DNA of 14,529 bases from Baffinella frigidus (Eukaryota; Cryptophyceae; Cryptomonadales; Baffinellaceae): the NCBI GenBank assembly GCA_026770585.1, contig MU646866.1:92801-107329 (forward strand), written 5' to 3'. This document shows positions 12,301 through 14,371 of the stretch, in pieces. Positions within the stretch are counted from its first letter, which is position 1. Every line of letters starts with the position of its first letter. The notes below the pieces were generated by a model. That model saw nothing but the letters and a program-made list of their open reading frames with translations. It was not told the DNA's origin and made no database searches. Made by a program: the position numbers and the translations under genes.

Positions 12301-14371
12301 GGTACGAGGCTGGACACGACACACGACACGCGGGTCGGGGGCCGGACACGACACTGGACACGTCAGTAGTGGGGGGCTGGACACGACGGTGGACACGTGG
12401 GGGGCGCGCCTGGATGAGCGCGCGTGCAGTGAGAGGGTCCCCAGCAAATGCAGCGCTCCCGCGTCTTTCCCTCTGGTCGGTTTTCCGAAGCGTTGCGCAT
12501 TTCAAACGGGACAGTTCATGCTAAACGTGTTTCGTGGCACAGACAAAAACCTGTTTTTCGCCCAGGAATGGCTCAAATTCTTAGATTTTTAGCTTTTTGG
12601 AGCGCAATTTCTCACGAGGGTGCGGTGCATGTAAAGCGTGCAGGTCCGCATTTTGTCCCAGTGGAAAACGGAGAGGTTTGTTAATTGCGTAGCATGATCG
12701 CAGAAAGCGAAGGCTCAGGGCAGGGAGCGGCAAAAGAGGAGTGTCTCCGTTGGGCAAGGAGACACGCTGTGTGCCTCCTGGGCATAGCCTCTGCAAGGGC
12801 GCATGCATGCCACCAGCCATCCCAAGTGGCTCAAATAGTGTCCTGGAAGGTCTTCGATTTTACCTTGGATCGGGGTTGGATCCGACCCCGATCCAACGTA
12901 AATCGAAAATGCCCCAGAGAACTATTTGAGCCACCTCGAAGGGCTAGTGGTGGTGGCCGGGTTGGAAACATCAAGTCCTTTTCTGAGAGGAACCAAGGAT
13001 GTGTCTCACACTGGACGAGGAGACGCGCGGAGTGCTTAAAAGTGTTCACGAACAGAAAGCCAGTACAAAAGGGCGAATGGAAAGCCGTTGAGACGAGCCC
13101 CCTGGACAAGAGGGGGTGCCCGCGCACTCTGCTAACCCTACACCCTGAACACAGCACATGTCGGGTCCAGGGTGTGGGGTGTATGGTTCAGGCTTCAGGG
13201 TTTGGGGTATATGGTTCAGGGTTCAGGGTTTGGGGAATATGGTTCAGGGTTCAGGGTTGAGGGTGTAGGGTTCAGAGTTTAGGGTGCAGGGTGTAGAGTT
13301 GAGGGTTGAGGGTTGCCTGGACAAGGACGCGCGCGGAGTGGGGGTCCCCGCGCGCCGCGGCCACGTGCAGCGCCCCGCACCCTGCGCACCACACGACATC
13401 AGTTGAGTGTTCAAGTGAACCCTCAACCTTGTGCACGAGACACCCCACACCCTGCCAGTGCCGCGCGTTGCGGGATTACCACCAGCCCTTGGAAGTGCAG
13501 CGCCCCGCACCCTGTCAAGCGCACCACAAGACATCAACTTAACTCTAAATCGTCGTGAACCCTCAACCCTCAACCGGCACCCTGCCAAGCGCCGCGTCAT
13601 CCCACTTAGCAGAGAGCGAAGACCTTTTCACCTTGAATCCAAGGTGAAATTCCGGTTAGGTTCCAGGGCAATGGATAAGATTCTAGTTCAAATCGTTTAG
13701 ATGGACTGTATCCGTGAAGCCCCCGGTGGCTGCTAAGTTGATCGAGAGAACACGTGCTCTCCTTCCACTCCAATTTTCTAAAGCGATGGCTCTTTTCAGG
13801 GTTATTTTTGGCCCCAAAGTTGACTGATTCGTACCACAACCCCACACCGTCAACTTGAGAATAATCCGGCAACCCGTCGGAGGCACAACAGACCCCAAGT
13901 TTCTAGCGATGCAGTGGATCCTCGTCAATGCGTCGTCCATCCACTTAGCAGCGAGCAAGGACCTTTTCACCTTGAAATCATGGTGAAATATCGGGTAGGT
14001 TCCAGGGCAATGGATACAATTCTAGTGCAAATGGTTTAGATGGACTGTATCCGTGAAGCCCTCGTTGGCTGCTAAGTGGCATTATCTCTCCCGTGTTCGA
14101 ACAGAGACATGGAGAGAACAGTGTATCAGTCCGCCAACCGACCGGGGGAGCACTACAACCCCCCGTCCCTGGTCATTTCATCAAATAATAATTAAATAAC
14201 TCTCTTTCTCAACAAATAAATAAATAAATAAATAAATAAATGAATGAATCCCTCGCGTTACCTTCGTAGTCCTGGCGCTGGGCGAGGGCTGTCCCCCCGA
14301 GTTCGAGGAGCAGGAAGATGCACTGCGTGTGTCCCCCTTGCACTGCGACGTGCAGTGCCGTGCGCCCCTCC
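216..14371 (-). CDS. Multi-exon ankyrin-repeat / leucine-rich-repeat protein gene, partial at both ends
   Basis: Seen: ten minus-strand exon candidates (14371-14262, 13381-13317, 11130-11033, 9291-9210, 8329-8234, 6369-6231, 4595-4549, 3376-3269, 2234-2127, 344-216). Their intron phases agree at all nine junctions and they join into 327 codons without a stop. Ankyrin motifs come first (RTALHVAVQGGH, GALHVAAARGD, SPLLVAAKHGHA, TALMHAAGRGHADA, ITPLVLALAGGYLQ), then a linker, then LRR motifs (ATALDVSRNALS, GKLTELDLSYNAI). Known: both families are non-catalytic protein-binding solenoids, usually intracellular; the sequence gives no partner or location. No start codon, stop codon, promoter or poly(A) signal is visible, so the gene extends past both edges. 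Introns are 90-2,100 bp and hold telomere-like repeats, MITEs and decayed exon copies. It could be an expressed gene with many pseudoexons or a pseudogene. The continuous frame argues for recent function. Exact borders are inferred. Confidence 0.6.
418..510 (-). pseudogene. LRR exon copy with altered acceptor
   Basis: The minus strand reads AASGVCLAIASAFQGN then RGKLTDLDLSYNAIS in an open frame, but the base before it makes CACCTG where relatives have CGCCAG, so the acceptor AG is lost. No GT donor is obvious. Confidence 0.42.
642..717 (-). CDS. Possible additional LRR exon
   Basis: After TACGCCAG the minus strand reads AFSAVCEAISSGKLTD then VDLSYNAIS, a complete short LRR in an open frame beginning in phase 0 as exon 10 does. 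No clear donor follows NAIS, so the 3' border is unknown. Confidence 0.42.
768..819 (-). pseudogene. LRR exon copy lacking its helix
   Basis: After CACCCCTAG the minus strand reads GGNRGKLTDLDLSFNAMSP. The AVCEA helix half of exon 10 is deleted. The frame is open. Confidence 0.42.
848..956 (-). pseudogene. LRR exon copy with internal duplication and stop
   Basis: After CACGCCAG the minus strand reads AAFAVCEVIAG and then a stop. A second KLTDL, a second CEAM block and finally EKLTDLDLSYNAI follow in another frame. A partial duplication inside the exon broke the frame. Confidence 0.45.
1019..1046 (-). pseudogene. LRR strand remnant
   Basis: The minus strand reads VLDLSYDAIS between CCC-rich repeats. 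Only the LRR strand of an exon-10-type copy remains. Confidence 0.38.
1153..1237 (-). pseudogene. LRR exon copy, frameshifted
   Basis: After CTCCACCAG the minus strand reads AGAAVCLALASSSIGD. A length change in a run of Gs then shifts the frame before the GKL motif. Homology ends at a repeat fragment also found at 4277-4298. Confidence 0.42.
1287..1351 (-). pseudogene. LRR exon copy, truncated
   Basis: The minus strand reads AASAVCSALASASQDNRGKL and then loses the LDLSYNAI strand. The acceptor position is CCCG instead of CCAG. It is related to exon 10. Confidence 0.42.
1497..1544 (-). CDS. Optional LRR exon with GC donor
   Basis: 48-nt symmetric exon with the same CGAAG|AGC acceptor as the 1744 exon. 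It encodes SGTRKLDLSRNALSAE and ends GAG|GCCCGA, a GC donor if used. The flanking 60 bp upstream (AATTCCGGTTTCAGTTTTCG) is also shared with the 1744 exon, showing that exon and intron were duplicated together. Confidence 0.4.
1596..1731. mobile_element. 136-bp intron-resident element with 23-bp inverted ends
   Basis: It begins CTCGAAAGCTAACTGAATCAG and ends with its near-perfect inverse, CTGATTCAGTTATCTTCCGAG. The interior holds TTTAATTAGGAGGCCT and CCTCCTATCCAACCTCC. It sits immediately downstream of the 1744 exon donor. A copy lacking the left end is at 2008-2118. More diverged relatives fill introns of the ankyrin array. Confidence 0.6.
1744..1791 (-). CDS. Optional LRR exon
   Basis: 48-nt symmetric exon (16 codons, phase 0/0) with acceptor TTCGAAG|AGC and donor GCCGAG|GTTGAA. 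It encodes SETQKLDLSRNALSAE, an LRR strand like the end of exon 9. Including it would add half a repeat without frameshift. A parallel exon lies at 1497-1544. Confidence 0.42.
1841..1979. mobile_element. 139-bp MITE, copy A (inverted orientation)
   Basis: It starts CCACTTAGAAGC and ends GCTGCTGAGTGG. Its reverse complement aligns along its whole length with 13602-13740 and 13941-14079, sharing the block GTTTAGATGGACTGTATCCG. The length is identical in all three copies. It carries no coding capacity. It sits next to the donor of an LRR exon scrap, so it is intronic. Confidence 0.7.
1981..2000 (-). pseudogene. 3' scrap of an exon-9 copy next to a MITE
   Basis: The minus strand reads NALSTE and then GAG|GTT directly before the end of the 139-bp MITE at 1979. 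It is only the last 20 bases of exon 9 and its donor. Confidence 0.4.
2008..2118. mobile_element. Truncated copy of the intron-resident element
   Basis: About 90% identical by eye to 1616-1731, including CTAATTAAATTTACTATGCC and the right end TCAGTTATCTTCCGAG, but its left end is replaced by LRR exon sequence. It fills the intron directly after exon 9. Confidence 0.55.
2127..2234 (-). CDS. Exon 9: leucine-rich repeat
   Basis: 108-nt exon (36 codons), phase 0 on both sides, with acceptor TCTGGCAG|GTTATG and donor ACCGAG|GTTCAA. It encodes VMTLGGAIDADLLQ, GVCRAASD and ATALDVSRNALSTE. The GVCRAAS-x-ALDVSRNALS layout parallels AVCEALAS-x-LTELDLSYNAI in exon 10, which fits a ribonuclease-inhibitor-like LRR (helix, then LxLSxNxL strand). 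Three tandem copies of the acceptor region precede it. A truncated copy lies at 2360-2405. Confidence 0.6.
2232..2318. repeat. Tandem repeat of the exon 9 acceptor region
   Basis: Three units of 28-30 bp (plus strand ACCTGCCGGTCAGAAGCC then GTCCATTTAAA), with a fourth at 2403-2434 before the truncated exon-9 copy. On the minus strand the 2403, 2259 and 2289 units carry a CAG|GT acceptor-like end. Confidence 0.6.
2360..2405 (-). pseudogene. Truncated copy of exon 9
   Basis: After GACCGGCAG the minus strand reads VLTLGGAIDADLLQGV, as in exon 9, then diverges where the LRR strand should follow. It lies upstream of exon 9 in transcript order. Confidence 0.45.
2785..3255. repeat. TTTCGGG / TTTAGGG tract
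   Basis: A run of GGGTTTC and GGGTTCA heptamers, interrupted at 3077-3122 by the exon-8 end copy. The 2440-2784 stretch before it holds no gene signal beyond a repeated GAGCCTGTAC motif. Confidence 0.65.
3077..3122 (-). pseudogene. 3' end of an exon-8 copy
   Basis: The minus strand reads TPRWGAVGAGGE with donor GGGGAG|GTAACC, identical in protein to the end of exon 8. The 5' part is replaced by TTTCGGG-type repeat. Confidence 0.42.
3269..3376 (-). CDS. Exon 8: Ala/Gly/Pro-rich segment before the LRRs
   Basis: 108-nt exon (36 codons), phase 0 on both sides, with acceptor GGTGCGCAG|ATGG and donor GGGGAG|GTGATA. It encodes MAASLPPADALDASAAG, VRQGVPPTPRWGAV and GAGGE. The frame is chosen by phase fit to exons 7 and 9; no domain is recognised. 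The first codon is ATG, so an internal start is possible, but the acceptor fit makes an internal residue more likely. Partial copies lie at 3077-3122, 3490-3584, 3830-3862 and 4033-4052. Confidence 0.45.
3490..3584 (-). pseudogene. Exon-8 copy with internal inverted duplication
   Basis: After GTGCGCAG the minus strand reads MPASLPPAE. A repeated, partly inverted CTCCCACCCGCAGA block then breaks the frame relative to exon 8; DALDASVAGV is recovered only in another frame. No donor matches. Confidence 0.42.
3545..3579. repeat. Perfect hairpin, 14-bp arms
   Basis: GGCGTCCCTCCCAC and GTGGGAGGGACGCC with a 7-base loop. It arose by inverted duplication of the start of the exon-8 copy. Confidence 0.6.
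3603..3719. repeat. Inverted repeat, 36-bp arms
   Basis: 3603-3638 and 3684-3719 match inverted at 34 of 36 bases (GTTAGGCCAGCAGATG...CCAACACGC). The right arm recurs directly at about 3909-3943, and the spacer recurs inverted at about 3868-3902. Confidence 0.55.
3830..4052 (-). pseudogene. Two 5' fragments of exon 8
   Basis: Near 3862-3830 the minus strand repeats ATGCCGCCGTCCCTCCCACC after GTGCGCAA, so the acceptor AG has become AA. Near 4052-4033 GTGCGCAGATGCCGCCGT recurs and then stops matching. Between them lies a run of CCCTGAA heptamers. Confidence 0.38.
3941..3991. repeat. CCCTGAA heptamer array
   Basis: Seven near-perfect CCCTGAA units in the orientation opposite to most tracts in the window. 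It lies between exon-8 fragments. Confidence 0.8.
4053..4380. other. Intronic stretch without gene
   Basis: It contains GTTGACGGT...ACCGTCAAC (about 4092-4116), CGGAACAT...ATGTTCCG around 4134-4263, and repeats of TAAGATAGCA. The block AAAATGGAGCATACTGTCGTG, with an inverted GCATGCGGGAAACTTCCGAG nearby, is related to 1115-1163. No exon was found. Confidence 0.4.
4435..4529. repeat. 25-bp tandem repeat, four copies
   Basis: Unit ACAAGTTCCAATTTGCCTAAAGTTG. The first copy lacks the last bases and the others differ at 1-3 positions. It lies just downstream of the exon 7 donor on the minus strand. Confidence 0.7.
4549..4595 (-). CDS. Exon 7: short linker
   Basis: 47-nt exon with acceptor AAAGGAGCAG and strong donor CACCTG|GTGAGA, phase 1 in and 0 out. 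It encodes KAPLEDEGIPLAIHL. The preceding exon's last G plus its first two bases give a glycine codon. No domain is recognised. The sequence around 4880-4843 repeats the acceptor and the first bases (GGAGCAG...GGCGCTGCTGGGATGCCC) and is a truncated copy. Confidence 0.5.
4605..5035. repeat. TTTAGGG-like tract
   Basis: The longest near-canonical runs of GGGTTTA in the window (around 4615-4735), then GGGTGAA and GGGTTTC variants. It is interrupted by the exon-7 remnant and continues to 5035 before the 5066 exon. Confidence 0.75.
4843..4880 (-). pseudogene. Truncated copy of exon 7
   Basis: The minus strand shows AAGGAGCAG followed by ACACGGCGCTGCTGGGATGC, alignable with the acceptor and first half of exon 7 but lacking the IPLAIHL end and donor. 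It is embedded in TTTAGGG-like repeat. Confidence 0.35.
5066..5152 (-). CDS. Symmetric linker exon, paralogue of the exon 6 end
   Basis: 87-nt exon with acceptor CATGTGTAG|CCCCG and donor GCGAG|GTGAAT, phase 1 on both sides. It encodes PFARVDPLPDVVRAP and AGDPDDIPDASAR. The latter parallels AGDSDDVPDAGASAR of exon 6. Because it is symmetric and matches the phase 1 output of exon 6 and the phase 1 input of exon 7, it can be included or skipped without changing the frame. It is not counted in the ten-exon chain but is a good optional exon. Confidence 0.5.
5390..5447 (-). CDS. Possible alternative exon related to exon 6
   Basis: 58-nt open stretch between acceptor GCGCCCAG|GAGCG and consensus donor CGCGAG|GTGAGT, phase 0 in and 1 out, exactly as in exon 6. 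It encodes ERVERRIRLGHRSSSRGSR, whose RRIRL could correspond to the KRIDL of exon 6. The borders are strong but the protein similarity is weak. Confidence 0.3.
5639..5670. repeat. Hairpin, 15-base arms
   Basis: CACCTTTTGGTCAGC and GCTGACGAAAAGGTG pair with one mismatch around AA. Three ACAAAAATC repeats lie just upstream. The stretch 5450-5828 has no other gene signal. Confidence 0.5.
5829..5870 (-). pseudogene. Exon-6 linker remnant
   Basis: The minus strand reads AGDSDNVPDASSTRR, matching AGDSDDVPDAGASARG of exon 6, then diverges without a clear donor. It abuts the left arm of the 5877-6177 inverted repeat. Confidence 0.4.
5877..6177. mobile_element. Foldback element, 68-bp inverted arms
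   Basis: Arms 5877-5944 and 6110-6177 match at 66 of 68 positions when inverted. The spacer of 165 bp holds an exon-6 copy. Each arm has its own small palindrome (CCCTACGG...CCGTAGGG). No target duplication is evident. Confidence 0.65.
5999..6091 (-). pseudogene. 3' half of an exon-6 copy inside a foldback
   Basis: The minus strand reads FSDIVAPPAYLRGSSAG then DSVDVPDAGASAR with donor GAGAG|GTGAAT, almost identical to exon 6. It lies inside the 5877-6177 inverted repeat. Its 5' half ends close to the right arm of that repeat, so the copy was either cut by the element or captured in it. Confidence 0.5.
6231..6369 (-). CDS. Exon 6: end of the ankyrin solenoid and acidic linker
   Basis: 139-nt exon with acceptor TTCTCCCGCAG and donor GAGAG|GTGCAT, phase 0 in and 1 out. 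It encodes TAEALAPALKRIDLASFSDI, which continues the second helix of the repeat begun in exon 5 (GGYLQ-TAEALAPAL). VAPPAYLRGSSAG and DSDDVPDAGASAR follow, an acidic, Ala/Pro/Ser-rich stretch that looks unstructured. Six or more partial copies surround it; this is the only one with both halves. The plus strand of the same DNA shows an accidental open frame beginning MSENDARSI, which is an antisense shadow. Confidence 0.58.
6503..6562 (-). pseudogene. 5' half of an exon-6 copy
   Basis: The acceptor TCTCCCGCAG is kept and the minus strand reads AAATLAPALKRIDLASFSDI before diverging into FLR. The frame is open for 20 codons. A smaller damaged copy (AALRRIDLTF) lies at about 6780-6740. Confidence 0.45.
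6591..6678. repeat. 29-bp tandem repeat, three copies
   Basis: Unit GCGTCCCCAAACCGT then CCATCTACAGGATC, in the intron upstream of an exon-6 copy. A related scrap (CCGTCCATCAACAGGATTT) is at 6413-6431. Confidence 0.65.
6868..6912 (-). pseudogene. 5' fragment of an exon-6 copy
   Basis: The minus strand reads AAEALAPTLRRIQL, matching TAEALAPALKRIDL at the start of exon 6. No acceptor AG precedes it, and the downstream half is absent. Confidence 0.42.
7170..7400. repeat. Intronic stretch with palindromes and a short duplication
   Basis: GAATGAAACG and CGTTTCATTC (about 7178-7235) form a hairpin around GTTGACGG. TAGGCATATAGTCTATCCCC is duplicated at about 7260-7300, and GGCGGTCAAATTTGACCGCC (7362-7381) is a perfect palindrome. 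No exon is visible between 7170 and 7640. Confidence 0.5.
7492..7631. repeat. Foldback palindrome
   Basis: The left end AACGGACTGAAAACCGG is mirrored by CCGGTTTTCAGTCTGTT at the right end, and TTAGGCCTACGGTA by TACCGTAGGCCTAA further in. The CCTACGGTA core is shared with the 5877-6177 arms and the 10134-10171 hairpin. Confidence 0.55.
7804..7862 (-). pseudogene. Exon-5 copy with in-frame stop
   Basis: The minus strand reads GDMLRMTPLVLALA, then TGA, then DHLQ with donor CTCCAG|GTGATT. The stop replaces the GG of ALAGGHLQ. It lies 194 bp from the 7998 copy. Further scraps of the same exon occur at about 7664-7649 and 7166-7132, the latter with two stops. Confidence 0.45.
7869..7972. repeat. 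AT-rich minisatellite
   Basis: Four or five copies of a roughly 26-bp unit, TTTTATAGTCTATACATC. It separates the two decayed exon-5 copies. Confidence 0.6.
7998..8059 (-). pseudogene. 3' part of an exon-5 copy
   Basis: The minus strand reads GDLLHMTPLVLALAGGHLQ with donor CTCCAG|GTGATT. The VSVLLEAKCDP start and acceptor are missing, replaced upstream by sequence leading to the TCTGGTACAAA motif. The frame is open. Confidence 0.45.
8234..8329 (-). CDS. Exon 5: ankyrin repeat
   Basis: 96-nt exon (32 codons), phase 0 on both sides. The acceptor is CACACCAG, and the donor is CTCCAG|GTCATT, as in the two related copies. It encodes VSVLLEAKCDPLAGDLL then HITPLVLALAGGYLQ. It completes the exon 4 repeat at 33 residues and opens the fifth. 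If the donor is not used, the frame stays open through VIVCLKLLNRFEK to a TGA at 8194-8192, so intron retention would give an early end. The acceptor CCAG|GTGAGT itself resembles a donor, so this border is uncertain. Confidence 0.58.
8393..8437 (-). pseudogene. Exon-4 half copy with consensus donor
   Basis: The minus strand reads IVLMHAAGREHADA with donor GCG|GTGAGA, the best 5' splice site of the cluster. The SKANV half is absent. This copy lies next to exon 5, so the donor could still be used if a cryptic acceptor exists in the repeat upstream. Confidence 0.4.
8557..8706 (-). pseudogene. Two badly deleted exon-4 copies
   Basis: At 8592-8557 the minus strand reads IVGMDAAGRGE, with HADA lost before the donor. 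At 8706-8675 it reads GGTVLMHRCGE, with most of the helix lost. Both end GGTGAGA like the 8393 copy. They are separated by GGGGTT/GGGTTCA repeat. Confidence 0.4.
8896..8939 (-). pseudogene. Exon-4 half copy
   Basis: The minus strand reads AIVLMHAAGRGHADA with donor GCT|GTGAGA. The helix is intact, but upstream is telomere-like repeat and no acceptor matches that of exon 4. Confidence 0.42.
9036..9079 (-). pseudogene. Exon-4 half copy
   Basis: The minus strand reads PIVLMYAAGRGHADD followed by GTCAGAA, equivalent to the second half of exon 4. The SKANVAHVDFDG half and its acceptor are replaced by GGGGTT-type repeat. Confidence 0.42.
9210..9291 (-). CDS. Exon 4: ankyrin repeat
   Basis: 82-nt exon with acceptor GTTTCAG|GTCCAAG and donor GACGCT|GTCAGA, phase 2 in and 0 out. 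It encodes SKANVAHVDFDGG and then TALMHAAGRGHADA, the loop of one ankyrin repeat and the first helix of the next. It splices in frame after exon 3 and before exon 5 (ADA-VSVLLEAKCD). Seven damaged relatives are spaced through 8.4-9.7 kb. Only this copy keeps both the SKANV half and the complete TALMHAAGRGHADA half. The donor GTCAGA is weaker than the GTGAGA of the 8393 copy. Confidence 0.62.
9477..9535 (-). pseudogene. Exon-4 copy truncated by an inverted repeat
   Basis: The minus strand reads SKANVAHVDFDGE then TALMHA with acceptor TTTCAG, nearly identical to exon 4. Homology stops after HA, exactly where the left arm of the 9347-9991 inverted repeat begins. AGRGHADA and the donor are lost. 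Confidence 0.5.
9668..9698 (-). pseudogene. Exon-4 fragment
   Basis: After TTTTCAG the minus strand reads CKANVAHVDFAL, which matches the first 10 residues of exon 4 and then breaks off. Surrounding sequence repeats a degenerate AAAGCGACTTGAC motif. Confidence 0.4.
10134..10171. repeat. Perfect hairpin, 15-bp arms
   Basis: TGTAGGACCCTACGG and CCGTAGGGTCCTACA with an 8-base loop. The sequence is related to the arms of the 5877-6177 foldback. Confidence 0.65.
10235..10315 (-). pseudogene. Frameshifted exon-3 copy
   Basis: After TCCCAG the minus strand reads DYEGLSPLRIAD. One extra base near GATCCGCGAAGG then shifts the frame, so GHALVLAELI survives only in another frame. The end carries a duplicated CAGCAG before GTATCC. 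It is homologous to exon 3 and non-coding as it stands. A still smaller scrap (LAELI) lies at about 10125-10105. Confidence 0.45.
10420..10449 (-). pseudogene. Exon-3 copy lacking the ankyrin core
   Basis: The minus strand reads ACCACGAAGTGGTAGCAGAG and ends CTCAG|GTTATC. It joins the DHE start directly to VVAELL, so the LSPLLVAAKHGHA helix has been deleted. Confidence 0.45.
10466..10575 (-). pseudogene. Exon-3 copy split by a ~47-bp insertion
   Basis: The minus strand reads PPLLIAAKHGHA, then about 47 bp unrelated to other copies (about 10530-10484), then AVLAELL with donor CTCAG|GTATGC. Read straight through, the insert leads to a stop in the original frame. The insert lacks GT-AG ends, so it is more likely a disruption than a small intron. 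Confidence 0.45.
10659..10731 (-). CDS. Alternative exon-3 copy, open
   Basis: The minus strand reads HEGLSPRLIAAKHGHA then LVVAELI, with acceptor TTCCCAG|ACCACG and donor CATCAG|GTATAT. The ankyrin core is kept apart from L-to-R and V-to-I changes. Its phases are 1 in, 2 out, as in the 10851 copy, with the same consequence for splicing. About 120 bp of conserved intron sequence separates it from that copy. Confidence 0.42.
10851..10923 (-). CDS. Alternative exon-3 copy, open
   Basis: The minus strand reads HEGLSPLLVAAKHGHA then LVVAELI, with donor CATCAG|GTACAT and acceptor GAGGAG|ACCACG. The protein is essentially identical to exon 3 from HEG onward and the frame is open. It lacks the AGCSVDLP start and enters in phase 1 instead of 0, so it cannot follow exon 2 or sit next to exon 3 without a frameshift. 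It may be a young duplicate or a mutually exclusive exon. Confidence 0.45.
11033..11130 (-). CDS. Exon 3: ankyrin repeat
   Basis: 98-nt exon with acceptor CCCTACAG|GCAGG and donor CATCAG|GTTCAT, phase 0 in and 2 out. It encodes AGCSVDLPDHEG, closing the previous repeat, then LSPLLVAAKHGHALVVAELI, a textbook ankyrin helix pair. Its last two bases plus the first base of exon 4 give AGG, so the chain continues ELIR-SKANVAHVDFDGG in exact 33-residue register. Five to seven shorter relatives follow it down to 10.1 kb in a tandem array. Only this copy keeps the AGCSVDLP start and therefore the phase-0 acceptor that fits exon 2. Confidence 0.65.
11410..11454 (-). pseudogene. 5' fragment of an exon-3 copy
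   Basis: After CCTGCAG the minus strand reads AGCAMDLPDHTVDYG, matching the start of exon 3 (AGCSVDLPDHEG), and then diverges. It keeps the acceptor but not the ankyrin helices. A further scrap resembling the exon 3 helix start (CTTTCTCCGCTGCTCATCG) lies at about 11290-11265. Confidence 0.45.
11470..11558. repeat. Long imperfect hairpin
   Basis: GGGCAAAT/ATTTGCCC, CTTAAGTCAA/TTGACTTAAG and a central AATGCACTCGGA/TCCGAGTGCATT around one base. Almost the whole 89 bp folds back on itself. Confidence 0.6.
11640..11890. other. Repeat-rich intron stretch
   Basis: Short GGACACGACACAGGACACG repeats (about 11655-11700) are followed by GGGTTTAGGG-like sequence at 11820-11890. The first 80 bp before it (11570-11650) duplicates 11140-11230. 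No exon was found. Confidence 0.5.
11895..11945 (-). pseudogene. Exon-2 ankyrin copy cut by a palindromic element
   Basis: The minus strand reads GSAARGDPLTARVLLQ and then CAG|GCGCACC. The upstream codon in frame is TGA. The 5' part of the exon is replaced at 11946 by the end of the inverted-repeat element 11946-12125. The remaining helix and GC donor match exon 2. Confidence 0.45.
11946..12125. mobile_element. 180-bp element with inverted ends
   Basis: The left end CTACTGGAAAGCC and right end GGCTTTGCAGTAG pair, followed by GGGGAAGT/ACTTCCCC. Inside is the hairpin AAAGTAGCGGA...TCCGCTACTTT. It replaces the 5' part of an exon-2 ankyrin copy. Confidence 0.5.
12303..12400. repeat. GGACACGACAC minisatellite
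   Basis: Five or six copies of a roughly 20-bp unit, GGCTGGACACGACACTGG, related to the one at 11655-11700. The stretches 12130-12300 and 12460-12750 around it show no exon. Confidence 0.6.
12409..12457 (-). pseudogene. Decayed exon-2 ankyrin copy with GC donor
   Basis: Minus-strand reading GSAAFAGDPLTARALIQ, then CAG|GCGCGCC. It aligns with GALHVAAARGDPHSARVLVQ of exon 2 but the helix signature is eroded (SAAF for LHVAA) and no acceptor was found. It is close to the copy at 11895, with the same GACCCTCTCACTGCACG core, so these two share a later duplication. Confidence 0.45.
12753..12782 (-). pseudogene. Short exon-2 ankyrin remnant
   Basis: The minus strand reads HTACLLAQ, aligning with HSARLLVQ of the neighbouring copies, followed by CGGAGAC with no GT or GC donor. 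Only the second helix remains. Confidence 0.35.
12826..12934. repeat. 109-bp palindrome
   Basis: Outer arms GTGGCTCAAATAGT/ACTATTTGAGCCAC, middle CGATTT/AAATCG, and core TTGGATCGGGGT...ACCCCGATCCAA around GGATCC. It lies in the intron between exons 2 and 3. Confidence 0.6.
13011..13132 (-). pseudogene. Two truncated exon-2 ankyrin copies
   Basis: At 13036-13011 the minus strand reads HSARLLVQ followed by TGTGAG, matching the end of exon 2 (HSARVLVQ). At 13132-13102 a more damaged copy reads ARAPPLVQ before GGGGCTC. The ALHVAA part is missing from both. They are decayed copies inside the intron between exons 2 and 3. Confidence 0.45.
13131..13316. repeat. GGGTTCA/GGGTTTGGGG tract
   Basis: Telomere-like heptamers between the exon 2 GC donor and the copy at 13132, including a repeated TATGGTTCAGG unit. 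Confidence 0.65.
13317..13381 (-). CDS. Exon 2: ankyrin repeat, GC donor
   Basis: 65-nt exon with acceptor GTGCGCAG and phase 1 in, 0 out. It encodes CGALHVAAARGDPHSARVLVQ, the first two helices of an ankyrin repeat. The 3' border reads GTCCAG|GCAACC, so the donor would be GC rather than GT. Two decayed copies (12409 and 11895) also show CAG|GC, which suggests the GC donor is inherited rather than a reading error. The next exon starts AGCSVDLPDHEG and completes a 33-residue repeat. This is the best preserved of at least six related copies between 11.9 and 13.6 kb. Confidence 0.6.
13420..13600 (-). pseudogene. Acceptor-side fragments of the exon-2 ankyrin copy
   Basis: Three or so minus-strand fragments repeat the GGCAGGGTG / GACAGGGTGCGGGG junction that opens exon 2 (near 13590-13570, 13535-13490 and 13475-13440). 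The middle one reads CGALHF and then loses similarity. They alternate with CCCTCAACCCT-type repeats and look like successive partial duplications of the exon 2 acceptor. None can be a full ankyrin exon. Confidence 0.45.
13602..13740. mobile_element. 139-bp MITE, copy B
   Basis: Terminal inverted repeat CCACTTAGCAG...TGCTAAGTTG (one terminal mismatch). It is flanked on both sides by ATC, a likely 3-bp target duplication. Inside, TTTTCACCTTG and CAAGGTGAAA form a small hairpin. About 200 bp separate it from copy C in the same orientation. Confidence 0.72.
13941..14079. mobile_element. 139-bp MITE, copy C
   Basis: Perfect 12-bp terminal inverted repeats CCACTTAGCAGC / GCTGCTAAGTGG, with CAT on both sides as a probable 3-bp target duplication. 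It is highly similar to copy B throughout. It has no ORF and needs a transposase from elsewhere. A 3-bp duplication would suit a PIF/Harbinger-like source, but that is inference. Confidence 0.72.
14212..14248. repeat. AAAT microsatellite
   Basis: About nine AAAT units just after the exon 1 donor on the minus strand. Confidence 0.8.
14262..14371 (-). CDS. Exon 1 of the visible gene: ankyrin repeat
   Basis: 110-nt exon. The acceptor is CTTGGCAG after a C-rich telomere-like stretch, and the donor is GAAG|GTAACG. It enters in phase 2 and leaves in phase 1. It encodes a canonical ankyrin repeat: EGRTALHVAVQGGH (first helix and turn), TQCIFLLLELGG (second helix), then ALAQRQDYE leading into the next repeat. 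It is the only copy of this exon in the window and has no defect. The final G plus the GG opening the 13381 exon restores the glycine of the following EGCGALH motif. Upstream exons must lie beyond the right edge, because no methionine start is seen. Confidence 0.65.

Noticed and set aside
12685-13260. 191-codon plus-strand open frame
   Set aside because: It crosses the 12826-12934 palindrome and telomere-like repeats, and covers antisense remnants of exon 2. No domain is seen.
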